Positions 1-5,921 are shown, counted from the first letter of the stretch. The stretch: 6,083 nt of DNA from Chloroflexota bacterium (GCA_016200825.1 JACQEA010000230.1:1-6083), one strand, 5' to 3'. The notes: generated by a model from the letters alone, not told the origin. Numbers and translations: made by a program.

Positions 1-1499
1 TCAATAATACCCCTGGCGACGAGATCGGCGTAATCTTCAACCAAAACGTCAAAGCCGATATTCGTATTCTTCTTTTCGCTTTGTTGGCGACGAACTTCTT
101 GAATCACGACCGCGCCATCTTGCCCGGCGTTTTCCGCGAGTTGGCGCAGAGGTTCTTCGAGCGCGCGTTTCAAAATCATCACACCCGTTTGAATATCGCC
201 GGACTCTTTCACTTTATCCAGCGCGCTCAGCACATTGATCAACGCGACGCCGCCGCCCGGCACAATTCCTTCTTCCACCGCCGCGCGCGTCGCGCTCAGC
301 GCGTCTTCCACGCGATGTTTTTTCTCTTTCAGTTCCGTCTCTGTCGCCGCGCCAACGCGAATCACCGCGACGCCGCCCGCGAGTTTCGCGAGTCGTTCTT
401 GCAATTTTTCTTTATCGTAATCCGACGTGGTCTTTTCGATTTGCGCTTTGATTTCGTTGATGCGACCCTTGATATCTTTTTCGGCGCCCTTGCCGCCGAC
501 AAAAGTTGTGTCGTCTTTCGTCGCGATGACTTTGGCGCATTGGCCCAAATCACTAATTTGCACGGTCTCTAACTTGCGACCCATTTCTTCGGTGATGACC
601 TGACCGCCCGTGAGCAACGCGATATCGCGCAACATATCTTTGCGGCGATCTCCAAAGCCCGGCGCTTTGACTGCGAGCACATTCAACAAGCCGCGCAGTT
701 TATTCAACACCAACGTCGCGAGCGCTTCGCCTTCAACATCTTCCGCGATGATCACGAGTTCGCGCTTACCCATCTGCACGAGTCGTTCGAGCAACGGCAC
801 AATGTCCGTGTGCGCGGAAATTTTCTTGTCGGTGATCAAGATGTACACGTTCTCGAGCGCGGTTTCCATTCGTTCCGGATTCGTCACAAAGTACGGTGTC
901 ACATAACCGCGATCAATTTGCATTCCGTCCACATATTCGGTCTCGAACGCGATACCCGTTTTGCTTTCTTCGACCGTGATGACGCCGTCCTTGCCGACCT
1001 TGTCCATCACGTCCGCGAGCAATTTGCCAATTTCCGGATCCGCGGCCGAGATCGCGGCAATATTCCCGATTTCTTCCTTGCCCTTGACCGGCTTCGCCAT
1101 CTTTTTAATTTCTTCGACCAGCACCGCGGTGCCTTTTTCGATTCCGCGTTTCAAGAGCATTGGGTTCGCTCCCGCCGCGACATTTTTCAAACCTTCGGTC
1201 ACGATCATTTGCGCGAGCACCGTCGCGGTCGTCGTGCCATCACCGGCGACATCGTTGGTTTTGGTCGCGGCTTCTTTCAACAATTGCGCGCCCATATTCT
1301 CGTACGGATTTTCGAGTTCGATTTCTTTGGCGACGGTTACGCCGTCATGCGTCACGGTCGGCGCGCCAAATTTTTTGTCGAGCGCCACGTTACGGCCTTT
1401 CGGTCCGAGGGTGGTTTTTACGGCGTTCGCCATCACGTCCACACCAGTTTTGAGATGGCGGCGCGCGTCTTCAGAAAATGAAAGTTGTTTTGCGGGCAT
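1..1499 (-). CDS. groL: 60-kDa chaperonin GroEL (C-terminus outside window)
   Basis: ATP-dependent chaperonin subunit. With GroES it encloses unfolded proteins in the cytoplasm. The sequence starts MPAKQLSFSEDARR and stays open for 499 codons to the window edge; about 40-45 residues, including the usual Gly/Met-rich tail, should lie outside. Landmarks: TTLGPKGRN (29-37), THDGVTVAKEIELE (50-63), the nucleotide-binding GDGTTT (86-91), VEDALSATRAAVEEG with the catalytic Asp at about 399, PGGG just after it, and GFDVLVEDYADLV near the left edge. I translated most of the frame by hand and found no stop or frameshift. The ATG at 1499 has AAGGAGG eight bases upstream. It is the second gene of the groES-groEL operon, 64 bases after groES, and shares its promoter and CIRCE operator. 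The family is certain; the Chloroflexota resemblance is recalled, not searched. Confidence 0.98.
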   Translation of the reverse strand, partial: MPAKQLSFSEDARRHLKTGVDVMANAVKTTLGPKGRNVALDKKFGAPTVTHDGVTVAKEIELENPYENMGAQLLKEAATKTNDVAGDGTTTATVLAQMIVTEGLKNVAAGANPMLLKRGIEKGTAVLVEEIKKMAKPVKGKEEIGNIAAISAADPEIGKLLADVMDKVGKDGVITVEESKTGIAFETEYVDGMQIDRGYVTPYFVTNPERMETALENVYILITDKKISAHTDIVPLLERLVQMGKRELVIIAEDVEGEALATLVLNKLRGLLNVLAVKAPGFGDRRKDMLRDIALLTGGQVITEEMGRKLETVQISDLGQCAKVIATKDDTTFVGGKGAEKDIKGRINEIKAQIEKTTSDYDKEKLQERLAKLAGGVAVIRVGAATETELKEKKHRVEDALSATRAAVEEGIVPGGGVALINVLSALDKVKESGDIQTGVMILKRALEEPLRQLAENAGQDGAVVIQEVRRQQSEKKNTNIGFDVLVEDYADLVARGII

Positions 1500-1507
1500 A
1501 GGGTATT

Positions 1508-1514
1508 CCTCCTT
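1508..1514 (-). promoter_or_regulatory. Ribosome binding site of groEL
   Basis: AAGGAGG on the minus strand with eight bases to the ATG at 1499. It is a near-perfect Shine-Dalgarno sequence and fixes the groEL start. It also allows independent, strong initiation on groEL although groES lies just upstream. Confidence 0.9.
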
Positions 1515-1527
1515 AAGATCTACAATT

Positions 1528-1547
1528 TGTCATTTCGCAGGGTGACA
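1528..1547. repeat. Short palindromic remnant with TGTCA/TGACA ends
   Basis: The 20-bp stretch begins TGTCATT and ends AGGGTGACA, so its outer five bases are inverted copies. The same ends bound the 121-bp element at 3325-3445 (TGTCATTCTGAG and CTCAGGGTGACA). It could be a collapsed copy with the interior deleted. At this length chance similarity cannot be excluded. Confidence 0.35.
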
Positions 1548-1564
1548 GTTAAAGTTCTAACTGT
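1545..1564 (-). other. Small stem-loop at the groES stop codon
   Basis: ACAGTTA (1545-1551) and TAACTGT (1558-1564) form a perfect 7-bp stem with a six-base loop that overlaps the first base pair of the groES stop codon. It is AT-rich and has no following U-tract, so it is not a convincing terminator. It might tune or mark processing of the groES-groEL message, but that is speculation. Confidence 0.3.
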
Positions 1565-1872
1565 TATTTCTCGACGACGGCGAGAATGTCTTTCTCACTC
1601 ATGATCAAATATTTTTTGTCGTCAATCTTGACTTCCGAACCGGAATATCTAGAGAAAATGATCTTATCGTTCAACGCGACTTCCATCTCGACGCGTTTTT
1701 TACCATCTTCGTCCCAGCGACCGGGTCCCACGCCAACGACCAAACCTTCTTGCGGTTTTTCCTTCGCCGTTTCCGGAAGGAACAAACCACTCGCGGTTTT
1801 TTCTTCCCCTTCGAGCGGATCAACAATTACGCGATCCGCAAGGGGTCGCAATTTGAGCGACTTGCCTGCCAT
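1564..1872 (-). CDS. groS: 10-kDa co-chaperonin GroES
   Basis: Seven copies cap the GroEL ring and close the folding chamber in the cytoplasm. The 102-residue product begins MAGKSLKLRPLADRV, where the RPLxDRV motif is the family signature. The mobile loop spans about 21-37 and its hydrophobic tripeptide that docks on GroEL is LFL (30-32). The roof hairpin is around 50-60, and YLIMSEKDILAVVE closes the C-terminus. Length is within the usual 95-105. The ATG at 1872 is chosen because AGGAGG precedes it by seven bases. A further in-frame ATG at 1908 would add 12 residues but lies inside the CIRCE operator, near the predicted transcription start, so it is not used. It is the first gene of the groES-groEL operon; HrcA repression is inferred from the operator. 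Confidence 0.98.
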   Translation of the reverse strand: MAGKSLKLRPLADRVIVDPLEGEEKTASGLFLPETAKEKPQEGLVVGVGPGRWDEDGKKRVEMEVALNDKIIFSRYSGSEVKIDDKKYLIMSEKDILAVVEK

Positions 1873-1879
1873 ATTATTT

Positions 1880-1885
1880 CCTCCT
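1880..1885 (-). promoter_or_regulatory. Ribosome binding site of groES
   Basis: AGGAGG on the minus strand, seven bases before the ATG at 1872. It decides between this start and the upstream in-frame ATG at 1908, which has no such site. Confidence 0.9.
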
Positions 1886-1897
1886 ATCAGAGTTGGA

Positions 1898-1924
1898 TTA
1901 GCACTCACGCCTATAGAGTGCTAA
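1898..1924 (-). promoter_or_regulatory. CIRCE operator (HrcA binding site)
   Basis: TTAGCACTC (1898-1906), nine-base spacer, GAGTGCTAA (1916-1924): a perfect match to the 9-9-9 CIRCE consensus with no mismatch in either arm. In known systems the repressor HrcA binds it and releases on heat shock, when GroEL is titrated away. It begins two or three bases after the predicted transcription start, so it would lie at the very 5' end of the message, between the -10 box and the groES ribosome binding site. The hrcA gene itself is not in the window. Confidence 0.97.
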
Positions 1925-1933
1925 GCGACGACC

Positions 1934-1962
1934 AATATATATCAAACTGAGGAAAGTGTCAA
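1934..1962 (-). promoter_or_regulatory. Sigma70-type promoter of groES-groEL
   Basis: Minus-strand TTGACA (1957-1962), a 17-base spacer, then TATATT (1934-1939). The -35 is a perfect consensus and the -10 has one mismatch. Transcription should start near 1926-1927, directly in front of CIRCE, giving a leader of about 54 bases. A housekeeping-type promoter held down by HrcA is the standard arrangement for CIRCE-controlled chaperonin operons. Confidence 0.88.
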
Positions 1963-1975
1963 GTAAAAGAATTGC

Positions 1976-2045
1976 AAAAAAACGCGGACGCGCAAACGCG
2001 GGGCACGCGCGAATATTTTTCTTCGCGTCCCCGCGTCGCGTTTTT
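1976..2045 (-). terminator. Rho-independent terminator, possibly bidirectional
   Basis: ACGCGGGG (1996-2003) plus ACGCG (2005-2009) pairs with CGCGT (2024-2028) plus CCCCGCGT (2029-2036): 13 GC-rich base pairs with one bulged C. On the minus strand the message ends in seven U residues (complement of A at 1976-1982). On the plus strand five T follow at 2041-2045, and CGCG next to each tract can extend the stem. It follows the TPR gene stop by about 20 bases and isolates groES-groEL from upstream transcription. No plus-strand gene needs it in this window. Confidence 0.75.
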
Positions 2046-2066
2046 ATCGCGCCAAAATTTTCTATT

Positions 2067-3263
2067 TTATTTTTTGCGCGTCGGTTGCGCTGGCTCGCAA
2101 TGTTGCTGATACCAAGTCACCGCGCCTTGCACCGCCGCGTCGACCGCATTGACTTGCGTCGCTTTGTCAACCCATTGCTTGCCCTTGACGCATTCATTCA
2201 AATTCACGTACGCGATTCCGAGTTTGTAATAATATTCTAAACGCGTGCCGCCAAATTGCACCGCCTTTTCCAAATTCACAACCGCATCTTGCCAATTCTG
2301 TTGCACGAAATAGACATGCCCGAGATGACCGTACGGCACTTCATATTTCACATCTACTTCAATTGCTTTTTTTAGTTGCGCGATCGCGCGCGCGTTATCG
2401 CCGGTCAACGCGTACGTCCAACCCAACTCGTCATAGCCCTGCGGATCCTTCGGCGCGATCTTGATCGCTTGTTGCAATGTCGCAATCGCATCGGGCGCGC
2501 GATTCACGATGCGATAATTCCGCGCGAGACTAATGTACAAATACGCGAATTTGGGCGCGAGTTGCAGCGCGCGCTGATATTCCGGCGTTGCCGCGCGATA
2601 ATTACCGCGCGCTTCGTACACATAGCCTAAATTGCGATGCGCGTCCGCGTTGTTATCGTCCAACTGCACCGCTTTTTGCGCGGCGGCAAGCGCTTTATCT
2701 TGCCGATTTAAATCGGCGTACACTTCTGCCGCCATCGCATACCCCGTCGCGGATTTCGGATCGATTTCGGTCGCGCGCAACGCGTAATCGAGCGCGTCGG
2801 CATAATCGCCATTCCAGTCTAACGCTTCCGCGAGCGCGGCAAGATTTTCGGGACGTTGATCATTGATTTGAACCGCGCGGCGCGCCATTTGCACGGCTTC
2901 GTCGACGCGGCGCAACAAAATCAACGGTTTCGCGCTGCGCGCGTACGCGACATCATTCAGCGGTTCTTTCGCGACGACGGCTTGATATTCCGCGACCGCA
3001 TTTTCCAAATTGCCGTCGGCGAAAAACGCGTCCGCTTTTTGCAAATGACTTGTTGCGCTCTCAGTTGGAGTTGGGAGCGGCGTCGCGGTGGGTTGCAAAT
3101 TTTCGGGGAGCGGCACATTTTGCGCGATGTAAATTCCGTTCGCGGCGAATAGTAGAATGATCGCGTACGCGCCGCCAATCAGAATCACGAGCGCGACGAG
3201 ACACGACCGCCACCACGGCGGACCACTGCGTTTGGGACCAACATACAAATTGACGATAGGCAT
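2067..3263 (-). CDS. Membrane-anchored tetratricopeptide (TPR) repeat protein
   Basis: Exact role unknown; TPR arrays are protein-binding scaffolds. The 398 residues begin with a basic stretch (KRSGPPWWR, 11-19), then one hydrophobic segment (about 21-46) acting as an uncleaved anchor. A Pro/Thr-rich linker (50-70) with PTATPLPTPTE follows, and the rest is a helical array of about eight or nine 34-residue TPRs from 72 to 375. Typical units are LGYVYEARGNYRAA, LGWTYALTGDNARA and LGHVYFVQQNWQDA. By the positive-inside rule the array should be extracytoplasmic. Two late cysteines (357 and 389) could pair there. No other plausible start exists, as the next Met is residue 126. The ATG has no Shine-Dalgarno sequence. 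It has a terminator after it and its own probable promoter. It could help assemble cell-envelope complexes, but nothing here proves a partner. Confidence 0.9.
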   Translation of the reverse strand: MPIVNLYVGPKRSGPPWWRSCLVALVILIGGAYAIILLFAANGIYIAQNVPLPENLQPTATPLPTPTESATSHLQKADAFFADGNLENAVAEYQAVVAKEPLNDVAYARSAKPLILLRRVDEAVQMARRAVQINDQRPENLAALAEALDWNGDYADALDYALRATEIDPKSATGYAMAAEVYADLNRQDKALAAAQKAVQLDDNNADAHRNLGYVYEARGNYRAATPEYQRALQLAPKFAYLYISLARNYRIVNRAPDAIATLQQAIKIAPKDPQGYDELGWTYALTGDNARAIAQLKKAIEVDVKYEVPYGHLGHVYFVQQNWQDAVVNLEKAVQFGGTRLEYYYKLGIAYVNLNECVKGKQWVDKATQVNAVDAAVQGAVTWYQQHCEPAQPTRKK

Positions 3264-3280
3264 TGGAATACGCTAGAAAG

Positions 3281-3307
3281 ATTATATCATCTTAGAGCAA
3301 CCATCAA
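3281..3307 (-). promoter_or_regulatory. Probable promoter of the TPR gene, very short leader
   Basis: Minus strand shows a perfect -10 TATAAT (3281-3286) extended by TGA in front (TGnTATAAT). A weak -35, TTGATG at 3302-3307, is 15 bases upstream. The predicted start near 3274 leaves only about 11 bases before the ATG at 3263, with no Shine-Dalgarno sequence, so the message may be nearly leaderless. Extended -10 elements often work without a good -35. Confidence 0.5.
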
Positions 3308-3324
3308 AAAGAAGCGAGGCAAAC

Positions 3325-3445
3325 ATGTCATTCTGAGTAGATTCGCTTCGCTCACTATAAACTCCGCGAAGAATCTTGTAGTTTCAATGGGAATCTTGCT
3401 CGCTATTGAGGCAACAAGACCCTTCGCTATCGCTCAGGGTGACAT
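3325..3445. repeat. MITE-like palindromic element, 121 bp
   Basis: ATGTCATTCTGAG (3325-3337) and CTCAGGGTGACAT (3433-3445) are inverted copies matching at 11 of 13 positions. Inside, AGATTC (3339-3344) with the following CGCTTCG faces GAATCT (3371-3376) preceded by CGCGAA, a second imperfect inverted repeat. It encodes nothing recognisable. Elements with TGTCATTCTGAG ends and GAAGAATC cores are a common dispersed repeat style in bacterial genomes, as far as I recall. It sits between the glycosyltransferase stop (3466) and the TPR promoter, so it may fold in the glycosyltransferase 3' end. I see no clear target-site duplication. Confidence 0.65.
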
Positions 3446-3465
3446 TGTGGCTCATTTTGTTTGAT

Positions 3466-5595
3466 TCACTCCACAATAATTTTCGCGATCAACAAACGAT
3501 CGCCCATCGCCGCGCCATCGCGCGCAATAATCGGCAAGCGCGCGCCGTTCTCCACGCGATACATTCCCACTTCAATCGAGTAATCGCCGGGCAAAGTCCC
3601 GGGCGCGATCAACAATCCATAATTATCCGCGATCATCTCATCCGCGCGCCACGTGGTTGTCATTTTGAAATTCGCGCCCGGCTCGGCATCGCGTTGCGCG
3701 ATCACGCGATTAGTTGCATCGAGCAGATGCGCGAAAACTTTATAGCGCGCGGTTGGAATTTTTTCCGCGCGCCACGTGAGCGTCAGCGTCACAATCTCGC
3801 CCACGCGCGCGCGCCGCGTATCCACGCGCACAGTTTGCAAAACAATCTCATCGCCGAGGCGCGCGTTCAACGTTTGCGTTTCACCGCGCGCGTTTGTCGC
3901 GATTCCGTACATCGCGAGCCGCACATTGCCGAACCATTCTTCGCGCGCGGGGAAAGCATTCTCGGCAAGTTTAGTTTCGATGATATTCTGCGGATCGCTT
4001 TGCTCGGTCGCCCAATAAATGGCGTACAATTTTTCCACGCGCGCCAATACTTGCTCGACATCCGCGCGCGTCGCGTCGGAATCGGGCGGGCGCATGCGCG
4101 GCAACGGATAGAGCGCGAGCGCGCGGTGATTGTAATATCGCACCACGTCGGCTTGACCGGGCGCGTCGATAAGAATGCCATCGTTTGCGCGCGCGGTTGC
4201 GTTGATCGCGCCGAAGATCGCGCGGTAATCGTCGCGCGCATAGCGCGGATTGAAATAATAGTTGGCGAGAGAGAGAAGCGTGAATACTACAAGCAGGATG
4301 CCAAGCGCGTATTGCGTAAAACGTAATGCGTAATATGTGACTTGGGACTTGGGACTTGGGACTTTGAATTTTTCCAACCCGCGCGCACATAGAATCAAAA
4401 ACGGCGGGAGCGCGAGTAATAAAAATTTTGGATTGTACGCCGGACGCGTGAGCGAGACAGCGTACATCACCGCGACTGGAATAATCGTCCATAATCCTAA
4501 CACGCTCGATAACCACAATTTGTTTCGCGCGGCATAAATCCCAACGAGAAATAGAATCGCAAAGATTAGCGCGATAATCGCGGCGATTGAACCTTCGAGC
4601 GTGAAGCCAACGCTGAAAATATTTGCCACGCGCGCGAGCAGGGTCAACAAATCAAACGGCTCGCTGATCGCGGGCCACGACGCGAGTTGATTGCCCGCGA
4701 ATAAATACCACGGCAAAAACGCGGCGACGATGATCAATTGTCCAATGAGCCAAAAAGCGAGAGTGTGTTTCAGCGCGTCATTGCGAGCGTCCGAAGGACG
4801 CGAAGCAATCCCCAAGTTATCTGGAGATTGCTTCGTCGCCGCTTCGCGGCTCCTCGCAATGACGTTTGTATTTTTATTCCACGCGAACCCAAGCCAGAAC
4901 GCGAAGGCCAAATTCTCAAACAGCAACAGCGTCGCGGAAAAATAATGCGTGTACAACGCGGCGATGTTCGCGATGATGAACGCAAGCCACGCAAGGGTGC
5001 GGGTGACACGTGACGAGTGACGAGAGTTTGATGTTAGAGGTTGGGTTATTGAAGTTGGAGGTTGGAAGTTGGAAGTTAGATTCTCTTGACTTGAATCTCT
5101 AATTTCTAATCTCCAATCTCTGACTTGCAGCATTTCCACCATCGCCCACACCGCGAGCGCGCTCCACAGCGGCAAAAAAATATACATGCGCGTCTCTTGC
5201 GAATAATAAATCATCAGCGGCGAGAGCGCGGCGAGAAACGCGGCGATGCTGCCAACTTTTTCATCGAATAATTTTCGCGCGAGACGAAACGCCACCGCGA
5301 CAACGAGCACACCCGCAATCACCGATAAATACCGCGCGGCAAATTCCGAATTGCCCGCGAGTGCCATCCACAAATGCAAAAGGAAATAGTACAGCGGCGG
5401 ATGAATGTCGCGCGCCGCGCCGTTGATGATCGCGTCGAGGTTGAGCGACGCGAGCGCGATGCTCGTGCCTTCGTCGTTCCACAAACTTTGCGCGTCGAGA
5501 CGATAGACGCGCAAATAAAACGCGGCGAGCAACGCGACGCGGAGCCAGAATTTGTTTTTGTATCGGAGAAAAAGTTGGATCAAAGTGGAAAACAA
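3466..5595 (-). CDS. GT39/PMT_2-like membrane glycosyltransferase with repeat-derived loops
   Basis: Predicted GT-C fold enzyme moving a sugar from a polyprenyl-phosphate donor to an acceptor outside the membrane; substrate unknown. The first outer loop carries SLWNDEG (37-43), whose Asp-Glu pair is the likely catalytic site, then HPPLYYFLLHLW (65-76), YYSQETRMY (130-138), LYTHYF (214-219) and NPKFLLLALPPF (388-399). I count about 11 membrane segments up to residue 446, then a soluble outer part ending in a beta-rich domain (about 565-709) containing FAHLLD and SIEVGMYR. Three inner loops (157-199, 245-273, 411-429) are translated from repeat DNA. The start is uncertain: no ATG exists before about residue 77, an in-frame stop lies at 5611-5613, and the TTG at 5595 (or the one four codons later) lacks a Shine-Dalgarno sequence. 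Some N-terminal residue is needed for the first membrane segment, so TTG is kept. It follows the DUF433 gene by 34 bases, probably in one transcript. Confidence 0.88.
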   Translation of the reverse strand: MFSTLIQLFLRYKNKFWLRVALLAAFYLRVYRLDAQSLWNDEGTSIALASLNLDAIINGAARDIHPPLYYFLLHLWMALAGNSEFAARYLSVIAGVLVVAVAFRLARKLFDEKVGSIAAFLAALSPLMIYYSQETRMYIFLPLWSALAVWAMVEMLQVRDWRLEIRDSSQENLTSNFQPPTSITQPLTSNSRHSSRVTRTLAWLAFIIANIAALYTHYFSATLLLFENLAFAFWLGFAWNKNTNVIARSREAATKQSPDNLGIASRPSDARNDALKHTLAFWLIGQLIIVAAFLPWYLFAGNQLASWPAISEPFDLLTLLARVANIFSVGFTLEGSIAAIIALIFAILFLVGIYAARNKLWLSSVLGLWTIIPVAVMYAVSLTRPAYNPKFLLLALPPFLILCARGLEKFKVPSPKSQVTYYALRFTQYALGILLVVFTLLSLANYYFNPRYARDDYRAIFGAINATARANDGILIDAPGQADVVRYYNHRALALYPLPRMRPPDSDATRADVEQVLARVEKLYAIYWATEQSDPQNIIETKLAENAFPAREEWFGNVRLAMYGIATNARGETQTLNARLGDEIVLQTVRVDTRRARVGEIVTLTLTWRAEKIPTARYKVFAHLLDATNRVIAQRDAEPGANFKMTTTWRADEMIADNYGLLIAPGTLPGDYSIEVGMYRVENGARLPIIARDGAAMGDRLLIAKIIVE
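4308..4366 (-). repeat. Two heptamer tandem arrays inside the glycosyltransferase gene
   Basis: On the plus strand, four units of CGTAATG type run through 4308-4335 (CGTATTG, CGTAAAA, CGTAATG, CGTAATA). After three bases, GACTTGG is repeated exactly three times with a fourth GACTTTG copy (4339-4366). Both have period seven. The coding strand reads them as PSPKSQV and YYALRFTQYA, residues about 411-430, in the loop between the segments ending near 404 and starting near 430. Confidence 0.85.
4776..4864 (-). repeat. 89-bp palindromic repeat read in frame in the glycosyltransferase
   Basis: The ends CGTCATTGCGAG (4776-4787) and CTCGCAATGACG (4853-4864) are perfect 12-bp inverted copies. An inner pair, CGAAGCAATC (4801-4810) and GATTGCTTCG (4826-4835), is also perfect. 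It belongs by appearance to a widely dispersed palindromic repeat type. It is translated as VIARSREAATKQSPD and onward to RND (residues 245-273), between the membrane segments ending near 240 and starting near 277. Any copy number elsewhere in the genome cannot be seen here. Confidence 0.88.
5004..5127 (-). repeat. Composite of three heptamer tandem arrays in the glycosyltransferase gene
   Basis: All units have period seven on the plus strand. TGACGAG type: three units at 5004-5024. AGTTGGA type: seven degenerate units at 5032-5080 (four clean ones from 5053). TAATCTC type: units in register from 5079 to 5127, four clean ones at 5093-5120. The coding strand reads the block as RDWRLEIRD, then FQPPTS, then SRHSSRVTR (residues about 157-198), a hydrophilic loop between membrane segments ending near 155 and starting near 200. 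Confidence 0.85.
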
Positions 5596-5629
5596 TTTTG
5601 GCGAAGGAAATTATTGTGACACGATCCAA

Positions 5630-5908
5630 TCAACCTGACCGACATACCAGGCGGCAATTCACTGCCTCTGCCGTTAAGCGACTCGCGCGGTATTCTCGCG
5701 TAATTCGCGGGATGCTCCACCCCGCGCTTAACAGGTCAAGAACAAATCCTGCCTGGATGCGCGTGTATTTGAACGTGGGGCGTCCGCCGCATACGCCTGG
5801 CGCGGCGACAATATATTTTCCTAAAGGGTAATACGCGTAAATCTCGCCGCCATATTTTTCGCGCACGAGTCTTTTGCGGGTCGGATTATCTCGATTTGAT
5901 TTCATCAT
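5630..5908 (-). CDS. DUF433 family protein (antitoxin-like)
   Basis: The 92-residue product has a basic N-terminus (NRDNPTRKRLVREKYGG, 7-20 region) and a DUF433 core: IVAAPGVCGGRPTFKYTRI (33-51), where CGGxPTxxxTRI is the family signature, followed by VLDLLSAGWSIPRITREY and LTAEAV. DUF433 domains are small helical, probably DNA-binding, modules often paired with PIN-like DUF5615 toxins. No DUF5615 gene is present on either side within the window; the next gene is a glycosyltransferase. After LTAEAV the usual Ala-rich helix is replaced by NCRLVCRSG and a stop, so the C-terminus may be altered or decayed. The ATG at 5908 is followed by a second ATG at 5905; AGGAGA seven bases upstream favours 5908. 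A promoter with an overlapping palindrome precedes it. Function is inferred from the family only. Confidence 0.85.
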   Translation of the reverse strand: MMKSNRDNPTRKRLVREKYGGEIYAYYPLGKYIVAAPGVCGGRPTFKYTRIQAGFVLDLLSAGWSIPRITREYRASRLTAEAVNCRLVCRSG

Positions 5909-5915
5909 TTACTTT

Positions 5916-5921
5916 TCTCCT
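5916..5921 (-). promoter_or_regulatory. Ribosome binding site of the DUF433 gene
   Basis: AGGAGA on the minus strand, seven bases before the first of two consecutive ATG codons. It contrasts with the glycosyltransferase and TPR genes, which lack such a site. Confidence 0.75.

Noticed and set aside
81..1545. Several plus-strand open frames (for example 81-572, 810-1481, 961-1545)
   Set aside because: All are antisense to groEL, whose frame is certain; their openness follows from GCG/CGC codon bias.
1545..1564. Stem-loop considered as a terminator between groES and groEL
   Set aside because: Short AT-rich stem, no U-tract, and the two genes are expected to be co-transcribed.
1873..1908. 12-residue N-terminal extension of GroES from the ATG at 1908
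   Set aside because: That ATG lies inside CIRCE close to the predicted transcription start and lacks a ribosome binding site; the ATG at 1872 has AGGAGG.
3406..4326. 306-codon plus-strand open frame
   Set aside because: It lies antisense to the glycosyltransferase and starts inside the repeat element. Its Arg/Ala/Ile-rich translation has no recognisable motif, and the opposite strand has clear family motifs.
5004..5127. Repeat block considered as a CRISPR array
   Set aside because: Units are seven bases long, tandem without spacers and degenerate, inside an intact reading frame, with no cas genes nearby.
5261..5629. Alternative minus-strand frame as the glycosyltransferase N-terminus
   Set aside because: Its translation beyond the first 25 or so residues is Arg-rich without motifs, whereas the 5595 frame contains the first membrane segment and the WNDEG motif continuously.
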